A stretch of 38,730 nucleotides of DNA from Flammula alnicola (GCA_015499995.1 JADNRV010000397.1:1-38730); one strand, 5' to 3'; positions 1-11,150 are shown, counted from the stretch's first letter. Made by a program: numbers and translations. Notes: generated by a model from the sequence alone, not told the origin.

Positions 1-264
1 GAATTTTCGTCAACCACCCTATAACTCGATAAAGGTCAGCCTCCATAGGGCTCGTATATTTATCGGTGGGTAAGCATATCGGACTTGTCCCAATTTCGTT
101 CTTTCTGTCGCACATACTACGCACAAGCACAATATCCTATCCTATCCTCTATCCCCTACTGTCTCTATAGGCCGCACAAATTCTATAACTATATGTCCGA
201 TCTCTTCAACACTATCCTCGTCTCATTTTCACAACTACTTTTCTCTTCGCGCGCTCTCGCTATC

Positions 265-1541
265 ATGGCTAAACGATCTTCATCGAAAGCTATACACACT
301 TCGATGTCCGGGACGTCGACGTCGAGTCATTTTGACAAGTCTTCCTCCTGTGGATTCCAAGATCAGGTTGTGCACAGGGACGAACTTAAGGCCGATGCTT
401 CACATTCGGAGAAGGTACTTTTCCTTCAATTTTACCGGGATCGTGCTGATGCTTTGGGTTCTAGCACGTCTCACAGTTGACTGAGCTTCACGGGTGTCTG
501 CTCTCTTCCTTCACCGCGTCGAGCTCCTCAGGCCACAATAACGCCAAGAGGGTCCACTCAAGCGAACTCGACAGTCCAACTTTAGTGCCTTGCAATTCTC
601 CTGCCATGACACCCTCACCCTCTCAGTCCTTCACGAGACTCCCTCGATCACATGAGGTCGTAATATACCAGGACTCTGTTCGGGATTCTTCTGTTACGGC
701 TGGGACACTCTCTGCCAACACGAGCTCATTCAACATCTCACTTGTCAGCGATAATTCGGAAGAAGACGATGAATTTCAGTTATCTGGCTCTTTGGACGTG
801 GACGCACTGTTCTATGCCCCGCTTGAACCGCCCCGAAGATCATCTGTCTCGTCGTCTCACGGCATTGGTCTTGGTATCTCCGGCATCTCCAAGAAGGATG
901 ATAGTGAACCTTTCGACGGTCTGGGTATTGTATCCATCCGATCATCGTCCTGGCGGAGCCCTTCGTCGGACGAATCAGATCCCATGTCTAGCCCTTTCAA
1001 GGAACTAACCCAAAATCCCTCGCCTCCTTGCAATAACGAGGCCTACGATTCAGACAGCGACGCATTCCCTTTCGTGAAAGACTACTCGATGGAACGCCTG
1101 TCATCGACATTCCTTCAAGAGGCCCTCCTGACGTTTACTGAAGATCCTTTCCACGGACACGCCCTCAACTCCATCCCAGAATGCAAATCATGGTACGAGC
1201 TAGACGACCTCTCTCGCCAAGGCTCGCCAGTCAACTCTGAGTCGTTATGCGCATACGAAACTCGTGGGCATCCCAGCGTACTAGTACACCGGACTGCTTC
1301 GAACTCGGACGGAAGAGCAAAGAGGAACTTTTCATCAGCGACGATATCGAGCGAGCTGAAACGGTCCCTGAGCGGTTCGGTGGGTAAGACTACACCCCAC
1401 ATTCAACCTTTGCGCATGAGATCAGCTTCGTGGCCAGCGAATACGCCTGTTTCGAACGGCCTGGGAAGGGGAGCTATCAACGACCTCACATCGACTTCAA
1501 GTCCACGAGGGGTTGGCTCTCGGCGGATCTGGCGGATCTGA
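265..1541 (+). CDS. Ser-rich protein of unknown function, two exons
   Basis: I do not recognise this protein. The model is join(265..414, 477..1541), 404 aa. Exon 1 starts at the ATG at 265 (MAKRSSSK...). The intron 415-476 (62 nt, phase 0) begins GTACTT and ends CACAG. It removes the stop that closes the upstream frame and opens directly into the long second frame. The protein is dominated by Ser with many acidic and Ser-Pro patches and has no visible signal peptide, membrane segment or catalytic motif. Near the C-terminus a basic, Ser-rich stretch (RMRSASWP) resembles a kinase or 14-3-3 site, but that is only a resemblance. The composition fits a disordered regulatory protein. It ends 125 bp before the convergent F-box gene. 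The intron call is good; the start and the function are less sure. Confidence 0.6.
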
Positions 1542-1666
1542 GGATATCGCAAAAGATAGGTTGGTTCAGTACTGGGAATCCTTTGCGTATGTTGTACGAG
1601 TACATATTGGAATACATAGATAATATTCGTGCTGCTTCATCCACGTGCGATTATTCGTGAGGCCAT

Positions 1667-3058
1667 TCAAAAGTCGGCGGCGATATTAGGGGCATATGGG
1701 CTATTATATATCAGCACCGCGATATTGACCTTGGCCGAGCCTGAAGTAGCTACTCTAGGCAGCAGACGACCCGCCCATCTCCCAGTAACCTCTTTGATTC
1801 GGACGATCTTGGACGGAGGGTCGTTAGTAGGATCAATGTCCCATTTGTAACCCAATCGTAACGTCAGCAATACCCGCCTCAACATGGGGAACGTCGTCGA
1901 CTGGGAAAGGATGTCGTCCAGGGCCGACCATCCTGGTTCGTCGAGGAACCGCGCCTCCTCGCTCCCGACAGTGCAGTCTATCCAGTCAAACGTAATATGG
2001 ACGATTTCGATGCTGCTCGGTATTGAAGGTGGGTTCAAAAGGCCGCAGACACCCATGGGAAAGACGATCCTATCTAGAGTGGCCATTCTGCAGCTCAAAT
2101 TCACGGTGCTTAATTTTCGGAGGGCGCCGAGGTCGACAGGACCAGGAATCAACGTTGGGTCTGAGGAGGAATGAACATTGGGTCAGGTCGTCTTTGAGGA
2201 CGTTGGTGAGAGCTTACATCGGAAATGAGAAAGTTCGGTGATGTCCAGAAGTTCCAACGTCTCCCGTGCTGCCTGCATGATCGACCACGCAGCCAGCACT
2301 TCACTGTCACGGCGCATCCACACGTGTAAATCTCGTAGTTTTGAGAGCATGGAAGAGGTGGGCGTATCGCCGTGCAAGATCCCGGAAACCATTTCCGAAG
2401 AGTCATAATTAACGAGACTGTGCAGGTGGATTCTTTTGTCGTTGAAATGCGAGGTAGGAAGGAGGGGCGATCCTGACGGTTCGACGTGGACGAGACGAAG
2501 GTGTTTTAAATTGGAACATCGGGAGATAAAGGTGTATGGGATGCCTTTGATGCATTCCAAAGTTAAAGATTGGAGGGTGGGAGAAGCGAACAAATTATGA
2601 ACTGCAGAGGAGATCGCCACACTGAACGACGGCCACAGAAGCATCAGATGATGGTTGATCCACGAGAAATGGCGAAGCGACGTAAAGTTTGCGATGATCC
2701 CCGGCAAGTCAGGGTTTTCGAGAATTTGAGCTCGGAATTTTTCTGGGGAAGTGGGGCCGATCCATGTATCGATTGTGAACGAGCGTACCCGAGACGCAAT
2801 AGACCCGTTGTTGACCATGATGCGGTGGAGGTCTTCCAGTCGCTTTGCTGTAAGGATATGTGGGTTTGTATTCGTCTTCTTCAATATTACGATATTGGAA
2901 AACAAGTATCCTGACGCGCGAAAGTGAAAAGAATGGCATACGAAAGAGCAATTGAGAAGAGCGGTGAGAGATTCGTCGTCCACGTTTGCGCCAAGTTCAT
3001 CGATAATGAGATCAAAGAGTTCCCATGGTAAGTAGGCGCTCTTTAACTCTTCATTCAT
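1667..3058 (-). CDS. F-box protein, two exons
   Basis: Probable substrate-recognition subunit of an SCF ubiquitin ligase. The model is complement(join(1667..2160, 2218..3058)), 444 aa. The ATG at 3058 is followed by a degenerate F-box at residues about 8-50 (LPWELFDLIIDEL, then LLNCSFVCHSFHFRAS), the usual basidiomycete form. The rest is a Leu-rich, weakly repetitive region that could form a divergent LRR fold. The intron 2161-2217 (57 nt) has a GTAAGC donor and CTCAG acceptor. The phase fits exactly: cga t|ac gives ...SHFRYPTLIPG.... The frame is open to 3118 without an ATG, so a slightly longer N-terminus from another exon is possible. A decayed paralogue lies at about 10.3-11.15 kb and keeps the same intron. 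The ubiquitin-ligase role is inferred from the family; the target is unknown. Confidence 0.82.
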
Positions 3059-4102
3059 CTCGCCTTGAGTTAAAAAGCGCCTTGGAGAACCCTCTGGGAC
3101 GTATTTCGCGGTTGTCAAAGAGGCACTCGCGCCAGCAGAAGCAACTTTGAATTTGAGAAATGATAACGTTCAATCGCTTGGGCAACGGCGTTTTGATACT
3201 CGGGGTCACAAAAAAGTCACCAGGAGCACGTGAGCAAACGCGTCGCGGTGGTTCAAAGAATCAAACGTTCAAGAATGAATTTGAATTACATTGTAACTAC
3301 AGTCAAACAATTCCGCTCCTCCTCCGGCTTGCACAAATAGTAAACATATCCAGCAGTCCAGCTACAATGAACCGACTTATTTGGGTAGTTTTTGGCGGAA
3401 AATCCATCTGAGAAGTCGGCCGCCGTCTCGTCAGTGGGATCCCAAAATCCACGGCAAAAGGCCTTTGGCAGAAATACCGAAAAACGGGTCTCGCTGAAAA
3501 CCTCCCCCGCTCAAGCCGCAACAATAAAGTCAACGATAGAATGGAGCGTCTTGTTATCCGCGAAGCGACCAAGAGATTGACAACACAGTGTCTCCTAACT
3601 TAATTAGCATGAGCTCGGTCCGCAACATTTTCCCGCGTCGAGGATACCACAGACGCGTCGCACGAAATGTTCCATACTTTTATTCCGGTCACAAAAAGTC
3701 ACCCGAATGCCTAGAATCCTCCAAACTCGATGTTTCACCGCCGCTGCATATAACATCGCGTCATCCCATCGAAAACCACTTAGCTCAACATGTCTCGACA
3801 TACGAGGGTATGATTTGAAGTTTGAGCCATCATCTTGGTTATCGCTGCCAATTGACATCTGTTCGTCACTTTCTGTAGTTGAAAACTCGCAATGCCTATC
3901 TCCCAACGCGTTCGATAAAAACAGAAAACTTACCAGGCCATGGCAGTTGGGGATGACTGGTCCATCAATGCCGCTTATGTCTTTCAAATTCCTCATTGCT
4001 GGTTGAACAACACAAATCATCAAAGTAGACGGAAATTGAATTATTGTACAAAGGTATAGCAGGCGCAACACCTCGCCTCATTGTTAACGTGTGCCTTGTC
4101 CA
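3059..4102. other. Intergenic stretch with possible exons of an unknown gene (-)
   Basis: No confident gene. On the minus strand the open frame 3604-4071 contains a GTAAGT donor after the codons for NCHGL (near 3937), a good acceptor (TTCAACTACAG) before codons for ESDEQMSIGSDNQDDGS, and a GTATGT donor downstream. This stretch could therefore be 3' exons of the gene starting at 4567. I could not join them in phase with certainty, so they are not included in that model. Nothing is recognised between 3059 and 3600. Confidence 0.3.
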
Positions 4103-4567
4103 TCAGCCTAGCACAGTCTTGAATTCGTAGCCAGAGATACCTTTTGATTTCAAAGATGTGTTAGTCCAACCCCTAATGTAGATTAGTGACCATGGCAACG
4201 TACTTTCTTCAGCCAATATCCGTCGAGCGACAGCATCTTTCTGTCCTTCCTCAAACTGCGGAAGGAGAGATGAAGGCATGCCCTTATAACCTTTAAAAGG
4301 TGCATATTGGGTAACGACCATCCAGTCGACGCCACCTTCTCCAATTTGCATGAAGTTTATGCCATGTTGTCGAAATTTGTCAAGAATAGATTTCCGGACG
4401 AGGTAAACATCTTTTTCAGCCAATGCTTCCCCCCAGATACGCGAAGCCCAGTCTATAGCGACGTCTTTTGCTATAGGAAAGCCACCAAATAGTTTAACGC
4501 GGGGCGGTGGACGCTCGGAGTTCCGGATTGTCGCTGAATATAAAGTGGAAGCAGTCGATGTTGGCAT
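4103..4567 (-). CDS. Unknown small protein
   Basis: I do not recognise it. A single open frame starts at the ATG at 4567 and gives 154 aa. The protein is soluble-looking and mixed alpha/beta in composition, with no signal peptide or membrane segment. It carries aromatic-rich runs such as WASRIWGEAL and GVDWMVVTQYAPF and an SLIYIRGWTN segment. A GGTATC donor lies near 4136, so the true 3' end may splice into the open frame at 3604-4071. It is divergent from the F-box gene that begins at 4946, with about 380 bp between the starts. It could be complete or only a first exon. Confidence 0.5.
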   Translation of the reverse strand: MPTSTASTLYSATIRNSERPPPRVKLFGGFPIAKDVAIDWASRIWGEALAEKDVYLVRKSILDKFRQHGINFMQIGEGGVDWMVVTQYAPFKGYKGMPSSLLPQFEEGQKDAVARRILAEESTLPWSLIYIRGWTNTSLKSKGISGYEFKTVLG

Positions 4568-4945
4568 GTTAATTGTCTATGAAAAAAATATGTGGTCGTT
4601 GCATAAAACGATCGATGGTATAAGACAGCAGCACCGCCACGATCAGCCTGCTCGAGTCACCCGAGTCTCACCTTCATTGATGCATTGTTCTTGATCTTGC
4701 AAGTGGCAGACTTGTAAATAATTTCAGGGTATCATTTCCCTTGCGTACCGTACTCCATTACGAAAGTTCTCTTTCAGTATTTGTTCCGACATCTTGACTT
4801 GTGCAAACTTCAAATCCGACCCGGAGTCACGGACGGTCGGTGCGTTTCGAGACGGTTTGAAACCTCTAGCTATGTTGGTTAATGGCTTTCGCTGAATTGA
4901 ACAGACACTAGCCCTGAATCGACTACGCGCGGAAGGCAAACCAAT

Positions 4946-6550
4946 ATGTCGCCCCAGTGTGCTCTCTGTGGAAGTACGGAAAACCACGCCCTCTACGACA
5001 ACGGCTCGCTCTGCCGCAAAACCGCGAGTACCAACCCTTGCAATCCATGCAGGAAGTTGGCAGAACTCAGTGCCCAGATCATCAAAGTGAAGCAAACACT
5101 CTCCGAGATACAAAAAGAGGCCCAGAGGCTGAAATCGGAGATGAACTTCTGCCACGACCGCCTTATTCACCGACTTCCTCCAGAGATTTCTTCCGAGATC
5201 TTCCAGCTCTCCATCCCTAATGAAATTATCGATGTAGGCCTTCACAGGACATACGCGACATCCACTCCATTAGTCTTGTCATCTGTATGCCAAAAGTGGC
5301 GCGAGATTGCTCATACAACGCCTCAACTCTGGACATCTGTCCCCCTTCGCCTGGGCATCAAAAACCATTGCTCCCTACCCCAGTTGGCGCAAGAATGGAT
5401 AAGTCGATCCGGCCAACTTTTATTGTCGATTAACCTTTTCTTTGACCCCTCTCAATCCGCCTCCCCTACCATCCTTCGCCCGTTGATTACGACTATCAAT
5501 CAATATTCTACACGTTGGGAGTACCTGAACTACCAAGGCCCTTCTTCTGCACTATCAGATCTTGTCGGGGACTCGCAGGGTGCCCCCCACCTGCAAACCC
5601 TTAAACTATGCCCTTGTCAGTCTGGATTTGATGGGTGGTCACGGTTCAAATTGGACAATTTCAAGCCAACCCCAACAACACTCGAGATGTCGGCAGTTCG
5701 CTTGAAGTCGGTCGTTATCCAGTGGAACAATATCACCCACGTGCAAGCCAGGCAGCTGTTCGTGGATGAATGTTTGGAAATCTTTCGAAAAACTCCAAAA
5801 TTGACGCACTGTCTACTACAGCATCTGCCCCCAGGCCATCATTTCCCGATGCCACAAAGTCCCATATTACATCGTACCCTTCAAGTTCTTGAGCTGAGAC
5901 AATTGGTATTACCCCATCATCCCGATAACATCCTCAAGAATGTCACCCTTCCCTCTCTGAAAAGCTATAAAATCGACCTCCAAGGTTATCGTTTGGAAAC
6001 TGAGAGTCTCATATCGCTTTTCTTGCGGTCCTCCTGTTCCTTGCAGATGCTGTCCCTTATAGACGTGAACCTCTACGATGAGGATCTTGTCGCTCTCTTT
6101 CGAGTGATGCCTGAGCTCCACCATCTTGAATTAGCTCTCTCATTAAGATGCGGCGCAGATACCACGGAACACATTTTTCGTCATTTCTCCAGCCCTTTTA
6201 TTGTAGCCAGCGGCGACACGGAAACTCGACAAGCTTTCCTTCCTCAACTGCAATCTATGATTTTCCGAGGAATGGCGTTTGTTGACTGGAAGTTGGTGGC
6301 AGATATTTTCGGCTCTCCTTCTGACATACACAATCCACGTCGACGGCCTCTGCAGTCTGTTTCCCTTAACCTTTATCCAGTTCGAGTCGGACTCTACCGA
6401 AATGACGATCCTATAATCATCGACAAAGACTCTCTCAGCCGAATGTTATTGCTGGTTGAACACGGAGTCGAATTAAAGATTACGGATATGTCTTCTGTCA
6501 AGGACGTCATTCAGCAATCCATCGAATTTCACGCGCACGACTCAGCTTAG
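4946..6550 (+). CDS. F-box protein with N-terminal Cys-rich segment and coiled coil
   Basis: Intronless 534-aa protein from the ATG at 4946. Residues 5-36 hold a Cys/His-rich patch with CALC, H14, C23, C32 and CNPC spacing that could bind zinc. A short heptad-like helix follows (about 39-67, LAELSAQIIKVKQTLSEIQ). The F-box covers about 74-125: IHRLPPEISSEIFQLSIP, then LVLSSVCQKWREIAHTTPQLW. This coiled-coil plus F-box order is the standard large agaric F-box family. The remaining roughly 400 residues are Leu-rich with irregular LRR-like turns (LKTPKLTHCLLQHL-type). Expected role: SCF ubiquitin ligase adaptor binding Skp1 through the F-box. The zinc-binding idea is inference. There is no sign of disruption. 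Confidence 0.85.
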   Translation: MSPQCALCGSTENHALYDNGSLCRKTASTNPCNPCRKLAELSAQIIKVKQTLSEIQKEAQRLKSEMNFCHDRLIHRLPPEISSEIFQLSIPNEIIDVGLHRTYATSTPLVLSSVCQKWREIAHTTPQLWTSVPLRLGIKNHCSLPQLAQEWISRSGQLLLSINLFFDPSQSASPTILRPLITTINQYSTRWEYLNYQGPSSALSDLVGDSQGAPHLQTLKLCPCQSGFDGWSRFKLDNFKPTPTTLEMSAVRLKSVVIQWNNITHVQARQLFVDECLEIFRKTPKLTHCLLQHLPPGHHFPMPQSPILHRTLQVLELRQLVLPHHPDNILKNVTLPSLKSYKIDLQGYRLETESLISLFLRSSCSLQMLSLIDVNLYDEDLVALFRVMPELHHLELALSLRCGADTTEHIFRHFSSPFIVASGDTETRQAFLPQLQSMIFRGMAFVDWKLVADIFGSPSDIHNPRRRPLQSVSLNLYPVRVGLYRNDDPIIIDKDSLSRMLLLVEHGVELKITDMSSVKDVIQQSIEFHAHDSA

Positions 6551-7009
6551 GGGGGGATCTGGGTCACACCTCTTAGGCGTTGGGCGAACAGTAATAAAGT
6601 ATGTCACCTTGTAACTATTTTCGATCATATCATGGCAGTCATATTTCGAGTCCAAAGCTTTATTTCGCCCCAAGTTGCGCCAGAGCTCAGCACTGGACTG
6701 AGGCTATCCCTTATTAGCTCTTCATTCATAAACCATTAATGGTATGCATTCTCCAGATCCCGTAAAATATTACCCAATGGATCATGATGTCTGAATTTAT
6801 GGTATTCGGCGTCGAAAGGCATCAAAATCTGTAAATTATGAGGCCACTGATAAGTACAACCGTGCAGGATCATTCTTCGAAGCGTCACACCGCGACACGG
6901 ACAACGGCTATGCGATCAGGAAAACATATCTCATTCACTGCGTTCTCGTGTCCCTGATAAAATCAAGATTCGGAATATATGGTTTCAAGCCCGACATGGT
7001 ATCGTTGAC
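6551..7009. other. Intergenic, no gene seen
   Basis: 459 bp between the F-box gene and the outer end of the left duplication arm. No open frame or RNA gene is supported. It should hold the F-box gene terminator. Confidence 0.6.
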
Positions 7010-7190
7010 CAGTGCTATATTGTTGAACTTTAACTGCATAATTTTTGTCTTATTCCTATACACCTAGAGCAACGAAGGAAAGCTACAGATGATATCACTC
7101 GATATAATGGATTACTGCACTATGTAGGTGTAGAGCGGTCGGCATGCCTGCGCGAAAGTTGCGTCGGACTGGTACTTCAGTAGATCAACT
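7010..7190. repeat. Outer end of left arm of inverted duplication (matches 16380-16580)
   Basis: This stretch matches the reverse complement of about 16380-16580. Shared landmarks include CTCGATATAATGG, CCTATACACCTA, and a block around GCATGCCTGC...CGGACTGGTACTT.AGTAGATCAACT. The matching partner lies just downstream of membrane gene M2, and this piece lies just downstream of M1. It is therefore shared 3' flank carried along when the two genes were copied in opposite orientation. Confidence 0.75.
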
Positions 7191-7328
7191 ATTGCACTAT
7201 TACAGTGTTGCATCCTTGGGGCGTAAAGATACAGATAGGCCATATGGATACACATTTAGGGATGCAATGCAAGAATCGTGCATGCTTAAGCAAGTTTCTA
7301 AGCCTTGCGATGTCTCAAACAGACCGTC

Positions 7329-8655
7329 CTACGTGTCCGCGAGAAGTCTATTAATGGCGAAGTAGACCTTCGCTACGCAGACCACAAACATTGAGGTGAT
7401 GAATATGCCACTCAACGGCATAACCGCATTCCCAGCGCCGGGACTGACGGTGGTGTCGCTCGACGACCCCGCGATGCCACTCCAGGCCAGGAAAAGCACA
7501 GCCGCAATGAAAAATATTACCGCCCTGTGAAAAATGTAATTCAGAATGTGAATGAGAAGCGGAAATACCAGGGTCCCTCACCAAATAATAAAAGAGAGAG
7601 GGAGCGCGATCAAGCGCCAAAACTCAGAATTGTGGTCTGCGGCCTGACAGGTCAACGAACGTCGAAGTCAGTGCATGGCTGGGCATATCTAAAAATAAAC
7701 TCACCGCTTTCCATTGGTCTACCATACGAGGGGTCAGAAAGCTCCGCTTAAAGCCAATATACAGCAAGCTGCATATGAAACTCGCGCAAGTGAGAAGGAG
7801 AGAGGCGATGACGAAGGTGCGGGAGAGGGCGTTGTTAAAAATAGGCTGCAGCTGCAGCATGCCAGGTAACGATCTACATACGGAGTCCACAGTGGGTTAG
7901 GACGAATCCGTAATCGTGAAAATAAGATTGGACACTTACGGTAAAAGAACGAGGGTGGCACCGGAGAGGATCATTTTCCAGCCGGAACTGATCCTGTTGA
8001 GGGTGGTTTCCCACCGACTGGCAGTCTCTTCAGAAAGAGACAAGCCGCCGCTTTCAGCTGCATCCAAGTCGGCTGTTCCTTTGAAGCAGAACATACGGTG
8101 ATAAATTATGGTGGCGCAGAACGACTGGAACATGCAGAAACCATTGACGGCGTACTGGACGTAAATAACAGGTCCAGGGAGACTTTCCAGGCAATACCAA
8201 GGACCACTTAGAAAAACAGAATGAATCAGCGGGATTCCCAAGCGAAATTTACATACTCCTTACTGTCTAGAAGAGTCGAAAGAATTAACCCTAAAGTTAA
8301 GAACAAAGTGTGAGGGAGGAATAAGTTGCTGTATAGTTTGGTGAGTCTGGAGTTCCGCGAGGTGTACAGCAGGAGTAGAAGGGAGGGTGGAAGCCGTAGC
8401 GTTAATGGTGGGAGAAGTCGTCTCGAAATCGTGAATCAGATGCTGCACGGTGTATTGTATCTGGGGGTTTTCCAGGTGTGCAATAGGAGGGGTCGAAGGG
8501 AGGGTCATAACTCTAGCGTAAGCGGGTGATGAATTCAATTCGAAGTCGGTAGTGGAATGCTGTACAGTTTGACGAGTCTGATCGTTGACGAGGCGTACGG
8601 AAGAAGGGATCGAAGGGAGGGCGATAGGTGCATCGTCAACGGTGGGTGAAATCAT
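7329..8655 (-). CDS. Multi-exon membrane protein M1 (family of unknown function)
   Basis: Unrecognised membrane protein. The model is complement(join(7329..7524, 7582..7643, 7705..7873, 7940..8206, 8264..8655)), 361 aa; every intron is 57-66 nt, GT-AG and in phase. Residues 13 to about 115 hold three tandem 39-aa repeats, each beginning LPS.P with L..Q..QTVQH and D-F-E, found in no other copy. Hydrophobic segments follow: VIYVQYAVNGFCMF, FVIASLLLTCASFICSLLYIGF, FWRLIALPLSFIIWAVIFFIAAVLFLAW, and GIFITSMFVVCVAKVYFAI. There are about four transmembrane helices. Between the first and second is a conserved WETTLNRISSGWKMIL loop. M2, M3, M4 and M5 share the exon plan. No enzyme or transporter motif is visible. 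The first Met precedes the repeats; a downstream start would remove them. Confidence 0.82.
8310..8625 (-). repeat. Three 117-bp coding tandem repeats in M1 exon 1
   Basis: The translated repeats start at residues 13, 52 and 91 of M1, a period of exactly 39 aa (117 bp). The consensus is LPS.P.....L...Q...TVQH...DFE. The third unit is incomplete. The DNA units have diverged clearly but keep the period, so the array is in frame and was probably kept as protein. Confidence 0.8.
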
Positions 8656-9686
8656 TGCAAAATCGTTAGAAGAAAAAATGCCACAGAAGAAAAATAAATA
8701 GCGTCGTGGAGGGGTGGTGAAGGGGAAAGAAAGAAAAGAACGGAGAGACTTTCAAGCCTCCGCTGCTTAAGAGAATGCTTCTGGCACTCACGAAACAATC
8801 TATTATATAACAAGCATGTATGCTGCAGTCGTGCCTATCAGGCGTGGCCTCCACCCGACCAGCCCATCAGCGCCCTTCCATGTTCATGTATCAAGAGCCT
8901 CGTGGCGTACCTTTATCATGGAGAGTTCGGAGGTGGCTACATAGACGGGGCATCTCGACGAACTTTAGGCGCCGTGACCGGACAGGCTTCGGAGCTACCC
9001 ATGTTTTAATTTCACAAAGTCAAAAGGTCAAAAACCCCGATCATTAATTAAGGAAATGAAAGTTCCCTAATACTAATAGAGACGAAATGAGATCGACATA
9101 CCGTCCATATCAGGGATGTTTCTTACAATTTTCCCTGCAACTGAGAATGGTATCGCGTTCAAAGGTTAATTGAAGTGCCAGCAGGGCGGGCCGCACGTAC
9201 GCAACATGCATCTTGTGACAGTGTGTCGAGTTGAATCATTTATCAGTCTGGCAGACAGCATAGAAAAAGAATCGACTGCGCAGCCCGGACGATGTTTCGC
9301 AAATCTGGATATGCCTCGTGTCCTATAGTAACATGAGGGCGGCCAAAAATAAGTCTTGGGGATTCCGGCCACCAGAACCTACCAGAACCTACCTCTTTCG
9401 GTTTATGCGGCTTCATATATTTTAATTGAATATTGAACGATGGCATGATTAATCTTCGGTCAGTTCACTCCCGCGAAGAGGGTAAGAAAAAAGCTTGCCT
9501 GCAACCATCCGAGATATCTTCCATCAAAAGAAAGAAAAAAGACAGCATATAAGCAACGGCATGTATCCAAATGTGGTTCGTACTTTACAACATACTTAGA
9601 GCCTAGCACTGGCAAGAAACGTGCACCGCCCTTCGCGCAAAAACATACCGAGGGACCGACCCCTCGAACCCAAGTACACTTACTCA
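8656..9686. other. Intergenic between M1 and the DnaJ fragment
   Basis: About 1 kb upstream of M1. The first 120 bp, read on the minus strand, are pyrimidine-rich as in fungal promoters. No gene or recognised element. Similarity to the matching space 14000-15088 in the other arm is not obvious by eye. Confidence 0.5.
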
Positions 9687-10116
9687 AAGATACTCGGGTT
9701 CCTCACCCTCTCCATGAGGCGTTGAAGCCCTACGACCACGAGCGGCGCCGATGAGCGCGCCCACTCCAAGAGCTCGCAGTCAACAGTAATGGCAACACCA
9801 TCACCAACAGCCTAATCATGGCTACAGCCACAGCTATACCCTCTCCTAGCAAAACGCGTCCCACTCTACTAAAGTGGAACTGAAAACCTCCCTGTCCCCT
9901 AGGGAATCTATCAAGAAAGCCTTCGGAAGAAATGCACGAAAGATGCTGCCCATTCGCAGATGTATTTCCTCCCTAACGCACCATCTGTTCCTCGCCGTTA
10001 TCGAAACGCTGTCTCAGTTCCGGGTTGGAAAGGACCTCGTAGGCTTCGTTGGGGAGCGCCATCTTCGCTTCGGAGTTGCCTTTGCCTGGCTGCGCGGCCC
10101 TTGCGGCTTTGGGCTG
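9687..10116 (-). pseudogene. Truncated duplicate of the last exon and 3' flank of the DnaJ gene
   Basis: Read on the minus strand, this matches the DnaJ gene from the 3' end of its last intron (CAG at 10116-10114) through the final exon (10113 down to about 9866) and about 180 bp of 3' flank ending near 9687. The partner is about 13542-13998. The J-domain helix codons for NEAYEVLS survive. The HPD region is altered (CAGCCAGGC instead of CACCCAGAC, so H and D are changed). An in-frame stop follows QMVR, where the real gene has DPMDPMAQ, and the 5' exons are absent. Retention of the intron border and the 3' flank shows a DNA-level copy, not a retrocopy. Not expected to give a working chaperone. 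Confidence 0.82.
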
Positions 10117-10299
10117 AATTGCATAAAATTAAGGTAGGATTAAAACGAAGTGCTGATGGAGGAAGAGCATGGAGAGACGTACTAGGCTTTACGAATCCTC
10201 TTCTCGGCTGTGTCCTAGCGTTAAAAATTAAAGCCCATAGTACCACCTTTCCATCGACGCCCATGCTTTTTAGCCATTCAAGGGTCAGGTAAAGATGCG

Positions 10300-11150
10300 T
10301 ACGGGCTATTATATATCAGTGGTATTGACTTTGACTGAGCCCGAAGCAGATACTCTAGGCAGCAGGCTGCCCACGAATCTCCCAACAATCTGTTTGATTC
10401 CAATGATCTCGGCCGGAGTTGTTACCAGGACCCACGGTCCATCCGTACCCCAATCGCAACATCAGCGACACATGTTTCGACACAGGGGAAGTCGTCGACT
10501 GCGAGAGCGTGTCACGTCGCCCAAAGCCGACCATCTCAGCTCCTCAAGGAATCGCACCCCCGCGCTCGACATGGAGAAAGACAATTCGATCTAGAGTGGT
10601 CATTCTGCAGAACATTTTTACGGTACGTAGCTTTCGGAGGGCGCCGAGGTCGACAGGACCAGGAATTAAATCTAAAAAGGAATGAATATCGGGTCAGATT
10701 TAAGGATGTGTTTGAGATCTTACGGAAATAAGGAAGTTGGGAAAGTTCAGCGATGTCGAGACGTTCCAATTTGAACGTTTGTGATGCTGCCTGCATGATG
10801 GACCACACGGCGAGCACTTCATTGTCGCGGCGCATCCATACGCACAGAGCTTGTAATTGCGATAGCATGGAAGCAGTGACTGTATCGCTGTGGAGGACGG
10901 CAGAAATCATGTCCGGAGAGTCACAATTCATGAGACTGTGCAGTTGGATTTTTTCGCCATTGGAATGCGACGTAGAAAGGATGATGATGAGGGTTCGACG
11001 CGGACGAGATTAAGTTGAAAGATCGGGAGATAAAGATACAGGATATACCTGTGATATATTCCAAAGTTGAGGTGGGAGAAGCGAACTTGAACGCAGTATG
11101 AACTGCCGAGGAGACCGCATCACTGAGCCTCGGCCATGGAAACATCCCAC
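10300..11150 (-). pseudogene. Decayed paralogue of the F-box gene at 1.7-3.1 kb
   Basis: The minus-strand frames match the intact F-box gene in order. 11145-10921 corresponds to the middle (AVSSAVHTAFKFASPT, GISCIFISR). 10931-10745 corresponds to the end of exon 1 (DMISAVLHSDTVTASMLSQL, VWMRRDNEVLAVWSIMQAA). About 10680-10300 corresponds to exon 2 (shared ATATATCAG and ACTCTAGGCAGCAG landmarks). The 57-nt intron region is still recognisable near 10690-10740. The F-box-coding 5' third is missing beyond about 11155. Roughly 90 bp of exon 2 are deleted, and several frame breaks separate the pieces. It is a DNA-level duplicate without an F-box and so presumably non-functional. Confidence 0.82.

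Noticed and set aside
477..1541. Treating the 354-codon frame from 477 as a complete gene
   Set aside because: It opens with TTG, not ATG, and follows a CACAG acceptor. The 62-nt intron joins it in phase to an ATG exon at 265.
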